This document shows, one piece after another, positions 27,834-38,719 of a stretch of 64,000 nucleotides of DNA. The stretch covers positions 62,001-126,000 of the forward strand of contig NZ_RSFE01000004.1 of NCBI RefSeq assembly GCF_004025325.1. The letters run 5' to 3'. A program made the position numbers and the translations under genes. Below the pieces are notes generated by a model that was given only the letters and a program-made list of their open reading frames with translations, had not been told where the DNA came from and did not search any database. Each line of letters begins with the position of its first letter. The stretch's first letter is position 1. This stretch comes from Pseudidiomarina gelatinasegens (GTDB lineage: Bacteria; Pseudomonadota; Gammaproteobacteria; Enterobacterales; Alteromonadaceae).

Positions 27834-30800
27834 TGCGCACCTCCGGTGGAATTGGCGCGTCGCGACTGTCGCGCGCAACTTCTTCAATGGTCGGCTCGTC
27901 CATAGTGCCAGATATTTTATACTCGAGCCGGCTGATTACTTTAGCATCGTGCAACATACGATCAATGACCAGGGCTGCAAGACCAGAAGGCGGATTAATC
28001 ATCCATGCCAAAATTACCGGCAGACTGGAAGTAACTTTCGGCACAAACTGAAGATCATAGTTAAGCGTACGCGTCATCAAGTTGGTTTGTCCTTTAACTT
28101 CCATGTCACCCGCAGCACCATTAAGTTCGGTATTATTGGTGTTTACGATGCCATTTACGATGTTAAAGTCGCCGCTAAAATTGGTATAAAACAGTCCGTT
28201 TGCAAACACATCACGAAAATCAAAGCGCAACTTCCGCAGAATACTATCGAGACTCAGCAATGAAAATAGTCGTGCGCCGCGGTCACTCACTTCGTTGAGA
28301 TACCCCTGCCCTAGTCGCCAACCAATGTTGCCATTGAGTGATGCTGCGTCAAAATTCTGCGGCGCCCCCAAATAGCTTAGATCAAATGTGATTCTGGCTT
28401 CGCTGTCACGCACCATTGAAGTGAATTCATAGTTCTCAAGAAACTCACCAAAGTCGGGCGAGGTAAACTCACCGAAAATTCGTGTTTGTGGGTGTTGCGT
28501 GCTCGTTTCGAGTGCCCAACTGCCTTCTGCGGTAATGGTGTGATTTCTATGTTGCGCCTTAAAGTTAACCAGTTTTAACAGGTTGCTTTCGCCACTTAAA
28601 TGTAAATCCACTTCACCCAATTCATAAGGCCCATAGCGGCAACGTTTACATTGCAGATATATGTCCGGCAAATGGTTAAAGTCTTTGGGAGATTTTGCAA
28701 TTTTCTCTGCCACCGTACTTGCGTCATCAAGAACCTTTGCAGCTGAATTGCTGGTGCCCAATTCTATGAACTCTGCATTCAATCGCAGTTCAGGTTTACT
28801 CGCCTCAACCTCTGCGGTTGCGCGCGTCGCCGGCACAAGTAAGGCATCGCTGAGCATTTGCGCCGACTCAATCCGCGCATTCCAACCACGTTCGGCAGGC
28901 CAGGCGACCATAACGACATCCGTCAACTGATTGTCCTTAAAATAGACCCGTGGACTAATTAGCTGAATATAATCTGGCTGCAATAAACTGGCCAGCTGTG
29001 TTTCACCGGCACCTTCTGGAATGAGTTGCTGAAGCTGTTCATAAGTGGCCGACCAACGCTCCACATCAGCGTCTGGCAGATTCACGTCGACGGTGAAAAC
29101 TGGGTTCAGCCGAACCACATTCGGGTTAGGTGACTGACTGAACGATGGCCCAACGCGCGCGTAGCCGGTTTGGAGTTGCTCACCCTTGCCGTCAAATTGG
29201 AGTTCGACCAGCACGTGCTCACCCACCTCGGCATTTACCAAAATGCTGTCTTGGCTGCCGGAAACCAATAATTCGAGTTCTTGCGCCTGCCCGGTGTCTT
29301 TATTTAAGGGCGCAGGAGCATTGACTGTAACACCATCAAGATTTGCGGTTTGCTGCCAACGAAACGAATAACCACCTTGTTTGGGTAGACTTAGATTAAA
29401 CGCTGCATTCCATGGCATCTCTCCTGCAACCAGTGGTTCGAATTTCTGCAACGCCCAGTTGCCGGCAGCTGTGACATCAACAAAATAGTCGTTCTCACGC
29501 TGGCTACTATTTAGCGTTATCGCTACAGGGAAGTCGCGCCACTGCATTGAGAGTTGTTCTGCTGTTATTACATCATTGCGAAAATCAACGCGACCGCTAA
29601 CGTCAGTAAACGTCTCTTTAAGGCTGCGCACCGTAAGTTCGTTGCCTTCCAGCTCGGCAAAGCCTTCAGCAATGACTTGAGCGTCTTTTTTAAGTGGTAT
29701 CGTCAGTTGCAGTTGACTGGTTAACGGCCCACGCAGCTGCAGTTCAGCAAAGGTAGCGCCTAAACTGTTTGCTAACGGGCTATCGTCAAATACTGGCTTA
29801 AGTTCTTTCGCGTCTCCGGCAATATCAGCCTGAATATCTAAATACGCATTTTGCCCGGCCAAGATATCCGGCAATACCACATCAGCACGGTTTATTTGTA
29901 CATTACCGAGTTGACCGTTTTCAGCGACAATATGCATGCGCTCATTACGGAAATTAATAACTGCATTTGCGTCATAAACGGGACGCCAATTCGGTTGAAA
30001 CTTATAGTTCAGCTCACTTAAACGCGCCCGAGCTTCGAACGCACCCTGCTTGTCGTGATACGGGAAGCGCTTCAAATCACCGCGCCACACCATGGCGATT
30101 TCTTGCGCTTGCCCGCCTTGAATTGCAACAGACAAATAGTCATGCAATCTATCGCCCATGACAACGGGTAAGCTATTACGCAGGGTTTCGGCCGAAATCG
30201 GTTGTTCGTTTAAGCTGCGCGCTAAGGCATTTACATAGATTGAATCTTCTGTAGGCTTAAGCGTTGCAGCCAGTCCAATCGGGAACCCTTCCAAATGCAA
30301 CTCGCTGGTCGGGTCCACGCGTAACTGCCAATCGCCATCGCCGTACCAAGAGAAATCACCAGACATTGCCAATTTTGGCAACGCCCACGGGTCATCATAG
30401 TCTAATGCTACGCTATTAAACGCCGCGTTAACGCCATCAAGCCGCCAGGCGACGCGCTCACCAGCACCATACAGTCGAAGGTTGACGTTCGAAAGCCCTG
30501 GTACGCCACCAAATTGGCCCCAACTCAGCGCTTCACCACTGGCTGACCAACGCATAGGCCCTTTTAATTGGTTCTCGAACACCACATCAATCACCCCCTG
30601 AGCGTCGCGGTCAGCAAGCTGATTGCTCACCGCGGCACCTTGGCTACCAAGCAAGTTGAGTAACTCCAACATCGGTGGCAATGGAATATCATTCGCACTA
30701 ATTGCCGTGCTTGTGGGGGTTTGCTCCCAGCTAAATGTGGGGAGTATCCAGCTACGCTGGTTGTGCTCAATAGTTATCGGGTTTGAATTTACGCGCCAGC

Positions 30801-31698
30801 CGTTTTGGTAAGGGCGTAATTTAAGCTCACCGCCAGGCACGCGCAGCTGATGGGTTTGCTCGCCGACTTGCCACACCAAAGCTTGCTCACCGAGCTGTAA
30901 CAGGCCGTCGGTGAATTGATTTTGCTGAAAGTTCAACCAAAGCTTATAGTTAAACTCTGCATTTTTGATTTGTGTATCAATAACTTGCTGCTGAACCCAA
31001 GGTGTAATATTTAACTTATGAGCAGCAACATAAACTTGCCCATCCAACGCGCGGGCATCACTACCTTGCACATCAATGATGACATCGAGGGTATTATCGG
31101 ACACATCTGAAAATACGAGCTTTCCTACACCTTGGTGGCGTTTGTTCTGGTTGTTCCAACGCAGCTCCTGAATATCAATGGCGCGAGTCACCCCAATTAA
31201 ATTAACCAGTTCCAGCGTACTTTCGGTTACCTGAATATAATCGAGCTGATTCAACAACAATGAAGTTAGTTTATCCGACAAGGTCAAGTCGGTTGCATCA
31301 TCACTGCCGTAGCTGTCACGCAGGTCGTAATGGAGTCGCATGGCGTCCAATTGCACCCGTTCAAACTGAAGGCTAACTGTGCTGGCACTGCTCCAAAAGT
31401 TGATATGTACTCTGGCTTCGCCAATTTCAACACGGGTGGCTTTGGTTGCATCAGGGCGCACTACAAGCTCGTGCAATATCAGTTCGGGGCCTGTACGGCT
31501 CCAATCCGCGCTTATTTGCGCAAGGCTTACTTCAATGGCATAGCGATTACTTAGAAAGGTTTCTACCTGTTGGGTTACGTCTGGCAACTGCGGCAATAGA
31601 TACCGTAAGCCACTAATGAATAGCGCAAACAGCACCAGCACTACTGCAATGCTATACAGTAGGGTTCTATAGATAAACCCGAATGCCTGACGCGCCAT
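27727..31698 (-). CDS. yhdP: AsmA-like protein YhdP (DUF3971/TIGR02099 family)
   Basis: The 1323-residue product has an N-terminal membrane helix (about 12-32) and a very long periplasmic beta-rich region ending in an AsmA-type C-terminal part. In E. coli YhdP is one of the AsmA-like bridge proteins (with TamB and YdbH) that move phospholipids to the outer membrane. The last ~40 residues are acidic and low in complexity ([17 protein letters not shown]), and it is here that the nitrilase gene overlaps. It lies 2 bp after rng. Confidence 0.92.
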   Translation of the reverse strand: MARQAFGFIYRTLLYSIAVVLVLFALFISGLRYLLPQLPDVTQQVETFLSNRYAIEVSLAQISADWSRTGPELILHELVVRPDATKATRVEIGEARVHINFWSSASTVSLQFERVQLDAMRLHYDLRDSYGSDDATDLTLSDKLTSLLLNQLDYIQVTESTLELVNLIGVTRAIDIQELRWNNQNKRHQGVGKLVFSDVSDNTLDVIIDVQGSDARALDGQVYVAAHKLNITPWVQQQVIDTQIKNAEFNYKLWLNFQQNQFTDGLLQLGEQALVWQVGEQTHQLRVPGGELKLRPYQNGWRVNSNPITIEHNQRSWILPTFSWEQTPTSTAISANDIPLPPMLELLNLLGSQGAAVSNQLADRDAQGVIDVVFENQLKGPMRWSASGEALSWGQFGGVPGLSNVNLRLYGAGERVAWRLDGVNAAFNSVALDYDDPWALPKLAMSGDFSWYGDGDWQLRVDPTSELHLEGFPIGLAATLKPTEDSIYVNALARSLNEQPISAETLRNSLPVVMGDRLHDYLSVAIQGGQAQEIAMVWRGDLKRFPYHDKQGAFEARARLSELNYKFQPNWRPVYDANAVINFRNERMHIVAENGQLGNVQINRADVVLPDILAGQNAYLDIQADIAGDAKELKPVFDDSPLANSLGATFAELQLRGPLTSQLQLTIPLKKDAQVIAEGFAELEGNELTVRSLKETFTDVSGRVDFRNDVITAEQLSMQWRDFPVAITLNSSQRENDYFVDVTAAGNWALQKFEPLVAGEMPWNAAFNLSLPKQGGYSFRWQQTANLDGVTVNAPAPLNKDTGQAQELELLVSGSQDSILVNAEVGEHVLVELQFDGKGEQLQTGYARVGPSFSQSPNPNVVRLNPVFTVDVNLPDADVERWSATYEQLQQLIPEGAGETQLASLLQPDYIQLISPRVYFKDNQLTDVVMVAWPAERGWNARIESAQMLSDALLVPATRATAEVEASKPELRLNAEFIELGTSNSAAKVLDDASTVAEKIAKSPKDFNHLPDIYLQCKRCRYGPYELGEVDLHLSGESNLLKLVNFKAQHRNHTITAEGSWALETSTQHPQTRIFGEFTSPDFGEFLENYEFTSMVRDSEARITFDLSYLGAPQNFDAASLNGNIGWRLGQGYLNEVSDRGARLFSLLSLDSILRKLRFDFRDVFANGLFYTNFSGDFNIVNGIVNTNNTELNGAAGDMEVKGQTNLMTRTLNYDLQFVPKVTSSLPVILAWMINPPSGLAALVIDRMLHDAKVISRLEYKISGTMDEPTIEEVARDSRDAPIPPEVRNDTESAEPEAGTNDGAANDQQPTTESESSNNRDAT

Positions 31699-31700
31699 AG

Positions 31701-33170
31701 TTACATCATTACCACATCAAACTGCTCTTGATTGTACAAAGGCTCAACCAGTACTTTGACTTGTTTGCCTATGAACACTTCAAGTTCAGCCAGAGCATGT
31801 GATTCCTCGTTAAGCAGCATTTCAGTGACCGCTGCCGATGCATAGACCACAAAATGATCCGCAGCATAAGCACGGTTAACCCGCACAATTTCACGCATTA
31901 CCTCATAACACACGGTTTCAATGGTCTTCATAGACCCGCGCCCGCCACATACGGGGCACTCTGAGCACAGCACATGCTCTAGGCTCTCCCGGGTGCGTTT
32001 TCGCGTCATCTCAACCAAACCCAATGAAGTGAAACCGTTGATTGAGGTCTTTGCGCGGTCTTTGCCCAGCGCCTGCTCAAGACTGTGGAGCACACGCCGG
32101 CGATGATCCGCGTTTTGCATATCTATAAAATCGATAATAATAATGCCGCCGAGGTTGCGCAGCCGAAGTTGTCGCGCAATGGCTTGTGTCGCCTCGGTGT
32201 TGGTATTAAAAATGGTTTCTTCCAGATTGCGGTGCCCAACAAAACCACCGGTGTTGATATCAATGGTGGTCATTGCCTCGGTTTGGTCGATTATGATAGA
32301 ACCACCGGACTTTAGTTCAACCTTGCGGTCAAGCGCGCGTTGAACTTCATTTTCGACGTCAAATAAATCGAATATCGGCCGTTCGCCACTGTAATATTCC
32401 AATGCATCACTAAGCTCTGGAATAAATTCTTTCACAAACTCGTTAAGCAAGTCATAAGTAACCCGCGAATCAACACGAATGCGTTCAATTTGTTCACCGA
32501 CAAAGTCGCGTAGTATGCGACATGACAGATTTAAGTCTTCGTAAACCAAGCCGATTTTGCGCATGCCTTTACGGCGCGCTTGAATGGTGTCCCATAAGCG
32601 CCGCAAAAATTTAGCATCACGTTGTAACTCGTCATCCGCAGCACCTTCTGCAGCTGTACGAACAATAAAACCGCTGTCGCCGTCACAATAAGGCATCGCG
32701 GCTTTTTTTAGGCGCTCGCGCTCTTGCTCGTCTTCAATGCGCTGCGAAATGCCCACATGGGGAGATTGCGGCATTAAAACCATGTAGCGTGATGGAATGG
32801 TGATATCGGTGGTTAGGCGTGCGCCTTTAGTGCCCAGAGGATCTTTCACCACTTGCACCAGAATTTGTTGCCCTGGGCGCACGAGCTGTGCAATATCTGC
32901 CGTCGGTAATGTACCGCGCGCGATGTCTTCGGCTTGCTCCAACTGCGTGACGATATCCGATGCATGCAAAAAAGCTGCTTTGTCTAAGCCGATATCAATA
33001 AAGGCTGCCTGCATACCAGGCAACACGCGTGACACCTTGCCAACATAGATATTTCCAACAAGCCCGCGTTTGGCTTGCCGCTCAATATGTATCTCTTGCA
33101 AAATTCCGTTTTCAATTAAAGCAACCCGAGTTTCTGTGGGCGTGACGTTCATCAATATTTCTGCACTCAT
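31701..33170 (-). CDS. rng: Ribonuclease G
   Basis: RNase G is the short RNase E paralogue that matures the 5' end of 16S rRNA. The 489-residue product has an N-terminal S1 domain (about 36-125), the catalytic DNase I-like region with Asp304 (TIDINTG) and Asp347, and a zinc-link CSECPVC near residue 405. It lacks the long C-terminal scaffold of RNase E. The ATG overlaps the maf stop by four bases. Confidence 0.96.
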   Translation of the reverse strand: MSAEILMNVTPTETRVALIENGILQEIHIERQAKRGLVGNIYVGKVSRVLPGMQAAFIDIGLDKAAFLHASDIVTQLEQAEDIARGTLPTADIAQLVRPGQQILVQVVKDPLGTKGARLTTDITIPSRYMVLMPQSPHVGISQRIEDEQERERLKKAAMPYCDGDSGFIVRTAAEGAADDELQRDAKFLRRLWDTIQARRKGMRKIGLVYEDLNLSCRILRDFVGEQIERIRVDSRVTYDLLNEFVKEFIPELSDALEYYSGERPIFDLFDVENEVQRALDRKVELKSGGSIIIDQTEAMTTIDINTGGFVGHRNLEETIFNTNTEATQAIARQLRLRNLGGIIIIDFIDMQNADHRRRVLHSLEQALGKDRAKTSINGFTSLGLVEMTRKRTRESLEHVLCSECPVCGGRGSMKTIETVCYEVMREIVRVNRAYAADHFVVYASAAVTEMLLNEESHALAELEVFIGKQVKVLVEPLYNQEQFDVVMM

Positions 33171-33742
33171 GCGCGCCCCTCAATGGTTTGTATTAACTGT
33201 TCGGTTTCGTACATGGGTAATCCCACCACGGCGAAATAGCTGCCTTCTAGGTGCGTCACAAACTTCGACGCTCGACCTTGAATACCGTACCCGCCAGCTT
33301 TATCCTGCGGTTCTCCACTGTGCCAGTAAGCCTCAATTTCAGCTTCCGACAAGGCTTTGAAGGTAACGTTTGCGCTACTCACTACAACGTCTTCAATGGA
33401 ATTTAGCACCCCAGCAACCGCGGTCACTGCCTGATGTGTGTTACCTGAAAGCATAGTCATCATGCTCACAAAGTGTTGATAGTTTTGTGGCTTCTCGAGC
33501 ACTTCATTGCCACATACCACAATCGTGTCGGCGCCGAGCACTAACGTGCCTGCATCACAAAGTTTGGCACCTGCCTGTGCTTTGCTAAGCGCCAAGCGCT
33601 GAACATACGCTAACGGCGTTTCATGCGGTTGAATCTGTTCAGGAACCTGCGGCCGCACCACAGAAAAGGGCCGGTCTAATAGCTGCAACAACTCAAAACG
33701 GCGTGGTGAGCCCGATGCCAGTGCTAATGCCTTAGCGGACAA
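33167..33742 (-). CDS. maf: Maf-like nucleoside triphosphate pyrophosphatase (YhdE)
   Basis: The 191-residue product has the Maf signature LASGSPRRFELL near the N-terminus and GADTIVV. E. coli YhdE hydrolyses dTTP and UTP. The start codon is TTG at 33742, supported by GGAGG seven bases upstream and by the N-terminal motif directly following; no ATG or GTG fits. It overlaps mreD by 11 bases and rng by four, so it is coupled in the mre operon. Confidence 0.9.
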   Translation of the reverse strand: MSAKALALASGSPRRFELLQLLDRPFSVVRPQVPEQIQPHETPLAYVQRLALSKAQAGAKLCDAGTLVLGADTIVVCGNEVLEKPQNYQHFVSMMTMLSGNTHQAVTAVAGVLNSIEDVVVSSANVTFKALSEAEIEAYWHSGEPQDKAGGYGIQGRASKFVTHLEGSYFAVVGLPMYETEQLIQTIEGRA

Positions 33743-34214
33743 GGTAATGCCTCCGGTACTTACGTAAAATCAAATACACCCAGGGCCAAGCTATGGCTGA
33801 CGAAATAACTGGATATAAGTAAGAGCCATGAAACATTGCATCGTTCAATACATGTTCAAGTTCATACACCAACACCCGCTTTACCAATACCAACACTGCC
33901 ACGATTAAAGCTTGTTGGGTAAAGGAGTAATTACGAATACGTTGAAAGTGTCGAATGGCAGGATACGCCATAATTAATAATGCTGTGGCATAAATACCAA
34001 ACACTGAGCCCATCAGAATGTCAGCAACCAGACCGAGAATAAGTACGGTACCCATACCAACGCGATGCGGTAATGCCATGACCCAATAAATAATCACCAA
34101 GCTTAACCAATCTGGCCGCCAAGCTTCTAAAAACGCAGGCATTGGCATAACCATGAGCACTAAAGCCACGAGGTAACTCACTAAGAGCGGCAGCAGTCCA
34201 GATTTAATCCACAT
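33732..34214 (-). CDS. mreD: Rod shape-determining protein MreD
   Basis: The 160-residue product is a small polytopic membrane protein with about five hydrophobic segments, typical of MreD, part of the elongasome. The ATG at 34212-34214 is preferred to one eight codons upstream because GAGGG lies about 8 bases before it and the protein then begins with a membrane helix. It overlaps mreC by 11 bases and maf by 11. Confidence 0.9.
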   Translation of the reverse strand: MWIKSGLLPLLVSYLVALVLMVMPMPAFLEAWRPDWLSLVIIYWVMALPHRVGMGTVLILGLVADILMGSVFGIYATALLIMAYPAIRHFQRIRNYSFTQQALIVAVLVLVKRVLVYELEHVLNDAMFHGSYLYPVISSAIAWPWVYLILRKYRRHYLVR

Positions 34215-35076
34215 TATCTGCACCCTCTTTATCATCATAAACTGGTTGTTCTGTTGCGCTGCTTGGCCATAACAACAACACCGTTCGAATGCGATCTAAT
34301 TGCGCAAATGGCTGTGCCACCACGCGTGCATATTGCAAGCGTTCGTCACGATCAAATTCGATGATTTCTGCGACCGGATATCCCTCAGGAAAAACCCCGC
34401 CCAAGCCGGACGACATCAGCTTATCGCCAACTTCAAGTTCACTCGAGTGCGGTATAAATAGAAGTTCAAGTCGCTGCAAGTCGCCGGTACCACGCGCTAG
34501 CACACGAATGTCGTTACGTTCTGCGCGTAGAGAAATAGCATGACTTTGATCTGAAATGAGTAATACGCGCGCAGTGCCGCGACCAACACTTAGGATTTGC
34601 CCCACAATGCCACGGTTATCGAGCACCGGCTGGCCTTCGTAAACACCGTTGGCACTGCCCTTGTTGATAACCACTTGATGGGAAAACGGGTCGGTTGCCA
34701 CTGCCACCACTTCGGCTGCCATGCGACGACTTGTCTCTCGCACTTCCGAGTCCAGCAGCTGCCGCAATCGATCGTTCTCGTTTTCTAAAAAGTTTAAACG
34801 TTGAACAGCCATTTGCAGCTCTTGCAGCTCTTGTTTTAGAGCCTTGTTCTCTTCGCGTAACGTGGTTCGCGTTGTGGACAAATAAACTAAACGGTCAAGC
34901 ACTTCTTCAGGCAACACAGCGAGGTATTGAACGGGAGCAACAAGGGTAGATAAAAACGAACGCACCGGCTGCATGGTATTCAGCCGGTGGTCTAAGAACA
35001 TCACTGTAGCAGCGCAAGTAAGCGCCAGCACCAGTCTTGTAAGAAGGCTGGGCCCTCGATCAAATAGCGACTTCAT
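34204..35076 (-). CDS. mreC: Rod shape-determining protein MreC
   Basis: The 290-residue product has a short cytoplasmic N-terminus, one membrane helix (about 12-28), a coiled coil (about 65-105, rich in L, E and N) and a periplasmic two-barrel MreC domain. MreC connects MreB with PBP2/RodA during lateral wall growth. It lies 8 bp after mreB. Confidence 0.94.
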   Translation of the reverse strand: MKSLFDRGPSLLTRLVLALTCAATVMFLDHRLNTMQPVRSFLSTLVAPVQYLAVLPEEVLDRLVYLSTTRTTLREENKALKQELQELQMAVQRLNFLENENDRLRQLLDSEVRETSRRMAAEVVAVATDPFSHQVVINKGSANGVYEGQPVLDNRGIVGQILSVGRGTARVLLISDQSHAISLRAERNDIRVLARGTGDLQRLELLFIPHSSELEVGDKLMSSGLGGVFPEGYPVAEIIEFDRDERLQYARVVAQPFAQLDRIRTVLLLWPSSATEQPVYDDKEGADNVD

Positions 35077-35084
35077 GGTGTCGC

Positions 35085-36179
<1,095 letters not shown>

Positions 36180-36225
36180 TTACCAAGCTGACACCGCGCG
36201 GGCAAGCGCGTTCTATCGGTTGTTT

Positions 36226-36738
36226 CTAGCTGCAACTGCCTACCCGAATATAACCTTGGCTTTGAATGCAAAGGTTACGGGCGTTGGGCCCTGCTATTTG
36301 TATTTCGACACTGCTTTGACCACAGTTTTCGGCGGCGGTTGCATGGTTCACCGATACTGGGCATCCAAGCGCATTAAATCGCAGTTCAGACGTAGCACCT
36401 AGTATACTCGAAACAACTGTCAACGTGTTGTCATTGGGCACATTGATTAAGCGTTGTGCGCTCACGGCCTGGCCACAATCATAGGGCGCGACCTGCGTGC
36501 TAGTAAAAGAAACCCCATAACAGCGGTTTACAACGTCCTGCATAGCCTGCTGCTGCTGTAACCGCAACAAGCTCATCAATTGCCTTTCTGTCACCACTTG
36601 ATCAACGCCGCCTGAACCAAAAATACGCGGCCCTGCCGTAACGGCCAAAATACCAACCAATACAATAACAATAATCAGCTCTACAAGCGTGAAGCCTTGC
36701 TGATTATTTACATTTTTACTGGCGATAATGTTCCGCAT
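36226..36738 (-). CDS. mshC: MSHA minor pilin, MshC-like
   Basis: The 170-residue product is a type IV prepilin. A 15-residue leader ends in glycine (NNQQG) and is followed by FTLVELIIVIVLVGILAVTA, with the invariant Glu5. The C-terminal half has five cysteines. The length and the TAGPRIFG segment after the hydrophobic helix fit MshC. It stands alone on the minus strand, divergent from mshD, with its stop 97 bp upstream of mreB. It could also be a distinct minor pilin; a profile search would settle it. Confidence 0.75.
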   Translation of the reverse strand: MRNIIASKNVNNQQGFTLVELIIVIVLVGILAVTAGPRIFGSGGVDQVVTERQLMSLLRLQQQQAMQDVVNRCYGVSFTSTQVAPYDCGQAVSAQRLINVPNDNTLTVVSSILGATSELRFNALGCPVSVNHATAAENCGQSSVEIQIAGPNARNLCIQSQGYIRVGSCS

Positions 36739-36862
36739 ATTGATCCAATTATGCTCACTTGCTATGACTCACTATATATATGCAGTGTAAACGAAAAAAG
36801 TGTAGTATACAGAACAATATATCAACAAATTATAAGAAAAGTAGAAGCCTCGGAGTTTGTCC
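36739..36862. promoter_or_regulatory. AT-rich divergent control region between mshC and mshD
   Basis: This 124-bp gap is much richer in A and T than the flanking genes. It holds hexamers resembling -10 sites on both strands, such as TATACT and TATAAT facing mshC and TAGTAT facing mshD. No convincing -35 partner at 16-18 bp was found, so the promoters probably need an activator or are weak. CGGAG lies seven bases before the mshD ATG. Confidence 0.4.
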
Positions 36863-37426
36863 ATGCTGCGCGATTCGCCCACATACTATCGCGGTACCAA
36901 AAGTCAGCGCGGTTTTACGCTGATTGAAATAATTATCGGTATCGTCGTGCTTAGTATTTCTATTGTGCTACTGACGGTATTGGTGTTCCCACAAGCGCAG
37001 CGCAGTGCTGAGCCACTTTTGCAAGTGCGCGCAGCGGCACTTGGCCAGGCTCTTATTGATGAAGTAAGTGGTAAGTCATTCGATGAAAATAGTGATCGGC
37101 AAGGTGGGTTAGAACGCTGCGGTGAGGTCGGTGCGCCGCCTTGCACCGCACCTGCCAACCTAGGCCCTGACGGGGAATCCCGCGAAGATTTTGATGACGT
37201 AGATGACTACCATCAATTAGAGATAACCTACCCAGCTTTAGAGGATGCCTTGGGAGACGACATTGCTGCGCGCTATGTCGGCTTTAGCTTCGCCATCGAC
37301 ATTTGCTACAGCGATGACGGCGGCCTGTGCCAAGGCGCGGTAACTTTATATAAGCGCATAGAGGTATCGGTAACCACGTCGTTCGGCCAAACCTTCACGT
37401 TTACTTCGATACGAGGGAACTATTGA
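36863..37426 (+). CDS. mshD: MSHA minor pilin MshD
   Basis: The 187-residue product is a prepilin with leader MLRDSPTYYRGTKSQRG and helix FTLIEIIIGIVVLSISIVLL. The VRAAALGQALIDEVSGKSFDENSD segment after the helix is characteristic of MshD. The ATG at 36863 has CGGAG upstream; a TTG two codons earlier is less likely. It is the first gene of the plus-strand operon mshDOPQ, and its stop overlaps the mshO start (TGATG). Confidence 0.88.
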   Translation: MLRDSPTYYRGTKSQRGFTLIEIIIGIVVLSISIVLLTVLVFPQAQRSAEPLLQVRAAALGQALIDEVSGKSFDENSDRQGGLERCGEVGAPPCTAPANLGPDGESREDFDDVDDYHQLEITYPALEDALGDDIAARYVGFSFAIDICYSDDGGLCQGAVTLYKRIEVSVTTSFGQTFTFTSIRGNY

Positions 37427-38262
37427 TGGGGCGCAATCGCGGTTTCACACTGGTCGAACTCATTATTGTTATTGTACTTTTAGCAATAACCGGGCTGTTC
37501 GTATTTAACTATTTAGGCTTTGGCGCCCAGATATTTCGCGATACCGCGGAACGCGATCAATTAGTTTCGCAGTCACGCTTCGCCGTCAACCGATTGGTTG
37601 CCGAGCTGCGAAACTCAATACCGCGTAGCGTTCGTGTTAGCCTAACCGACAACCAACGGTGTGTGGAATTTATGCCCATACTTGCTAGTAGCCAGTACTT
37701 GGATATTCCGCGCCCGGGCCCAACGGGAAATGACCCTTTTGTTGCAATCGCCCCGGCCACCAACCAATCGCTTGTCGGCGGTTATTTATTCGTTTACGCC
37801 ACCAACAGCAGCTATATTTATGGGGGCTCAAACCAGCGCAGAAAGGTGGTCACCAATGTTAGCCCTGCCACGCCCCCGCAAGACAATGTGGTTGAAATTG
37901 AATACAGCACCAACCCATCATTCTTTGGTGCTGAGAGTCCGGCTCGCCGTTACTACATCGGCGGTGACCCGATAAGTTGGTGCTATGATGACGTGCGCAA
38001 TGCGTTGGTTCGCTATGCCGGCTATGGCCGCACTATTAACCAGCCCTCACTTAGTACGCTGCAGGGAAGTACAGCAACCAGTGCCGAGCTGATGGCTGAG
38101 AACTTATTCAATAATTTGGGTGCTAACGAATTTCCGTTTTATCAATTCGAGGCAACCTTGCAGCGCAATAATTTAGTACAAATTGACTGGCGTTTTAGCC
38201 GAACAGCTGACCAGGAACCGCTGCAGCTATTACACGAGGTGCATATACCGAATGTTCCGTAA
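37426..38262 (+). CDS. mshO: MSHA minor pilin MshO
   Basis: The 278-residue product is a large prepilin with a very short leader (MGRNRG) followed by FTLVELIIVIVLLAITGLFV. Its size and the ERDQLVSQSRFAVNRLVAELRNSIPRSVRV segment fit MshO, a PilW/GspJ-like minor pilin probably placed at the pilus tip. The ATG shares a base with the mshD stop. It overlaps mshP by 11 bases. Confidence 0.88.
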   Translation: MGRNRGFTLVELIIVIVLLAITGLFVFNYLGFGAQIFRDTAERDQLVSQSRFAVNRLVAELRNSIPRSVRVSLTDNQRCVEFMPILASSQYLDIPRPGPTGNDPFVAIAPATNQSLVGGYLFVYATNSSYIYGGSNQRRKVVTNVSPATPPQDNVVEIEYSTNPSFFGAESPARRYYIGGDPISWCYDDVRNALVRYAGYGRTINQPSLSTLQGSTATSAELMAENLFNNLGANEFPFYQFEATLQRNNLVQIDWRFSRTADQEPLQLLHEVHIPNVP

Positions 38263-38719
38263 ACCAAGTGTCCCAAACTTACGGCAACAGCGCGGCGCGG
38301 CTTTGGCCGTCGCGGTGTTCATTATCGTCGTCATGAGTTTAATCGGTACAGCCATGGTACGTATTTTGGGTGACTCCAGTAGCGCTACCGTCAGTGAAGT
38401 TTATGGTGCTCGCGCTCAAACAGCAGCACGTACTGGGGCAGAATTATTTTTAATGGATCTGTTTCCACATGATGCACCCGTTAACAGCAGTTTATGTACT
38501 GACCGAACCTCCGCTCCACCCGCTTTGGCGCGGGCAGAGCAAGTGTTTTCCATTAATGGACTAACAAATTGCTCCACAACGGTTTATTGCGATAAAGCGG
38601 TGTTAAGTAACCCTTATTCTGGGGTGCATTTTCGTATCGTTGCTGAAGGAAATTGCGAGGTTGGCGATATGACCTATTCAAAAGAAATAATGCTGGAGGC
38701 AAGTGATGGGGTTTATTAA
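38252..38719 (+). CDS. mshP: MSHA biogenesis protein MshP
   Basis: The 155-residue product has a basic N-terminus and a single hydrophobic helix after QQRG (AALAVAVFIIVVMSLIGTAM). It resembles PilX-type minor pilins but lacks the usual FTLxE cleavage sequence and Glu5. Five cysteines lie in the last 60 residues. The ATG at 38252 overlaps the end of mshO; an upstream in-frame extension has no helix. The role in pilus priming is inferred from position and PilX likeness. Confidence 0.85.
   Translation: MFRKPSVPNLRQQRGAALAVAVFIIVVMSLIGTAMVRILGDSSSATVSEVYGARAQTAARTGAELFLMDLFPHDAPVNSSLCTDRTSAPPALARAEQVFSINGLTNCSTTVYCDKAVLSNPYSGVHFRIVAEGNCEVGDMTYSKEIMLEASDGVY

Noticed and set aside
38252-38320. MshP as a broken prepilin
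   Set aside because: The missing FTLxE motif is expected for PilX/MshP-type proteins, and the frame is intact and coupled to its neighbours.
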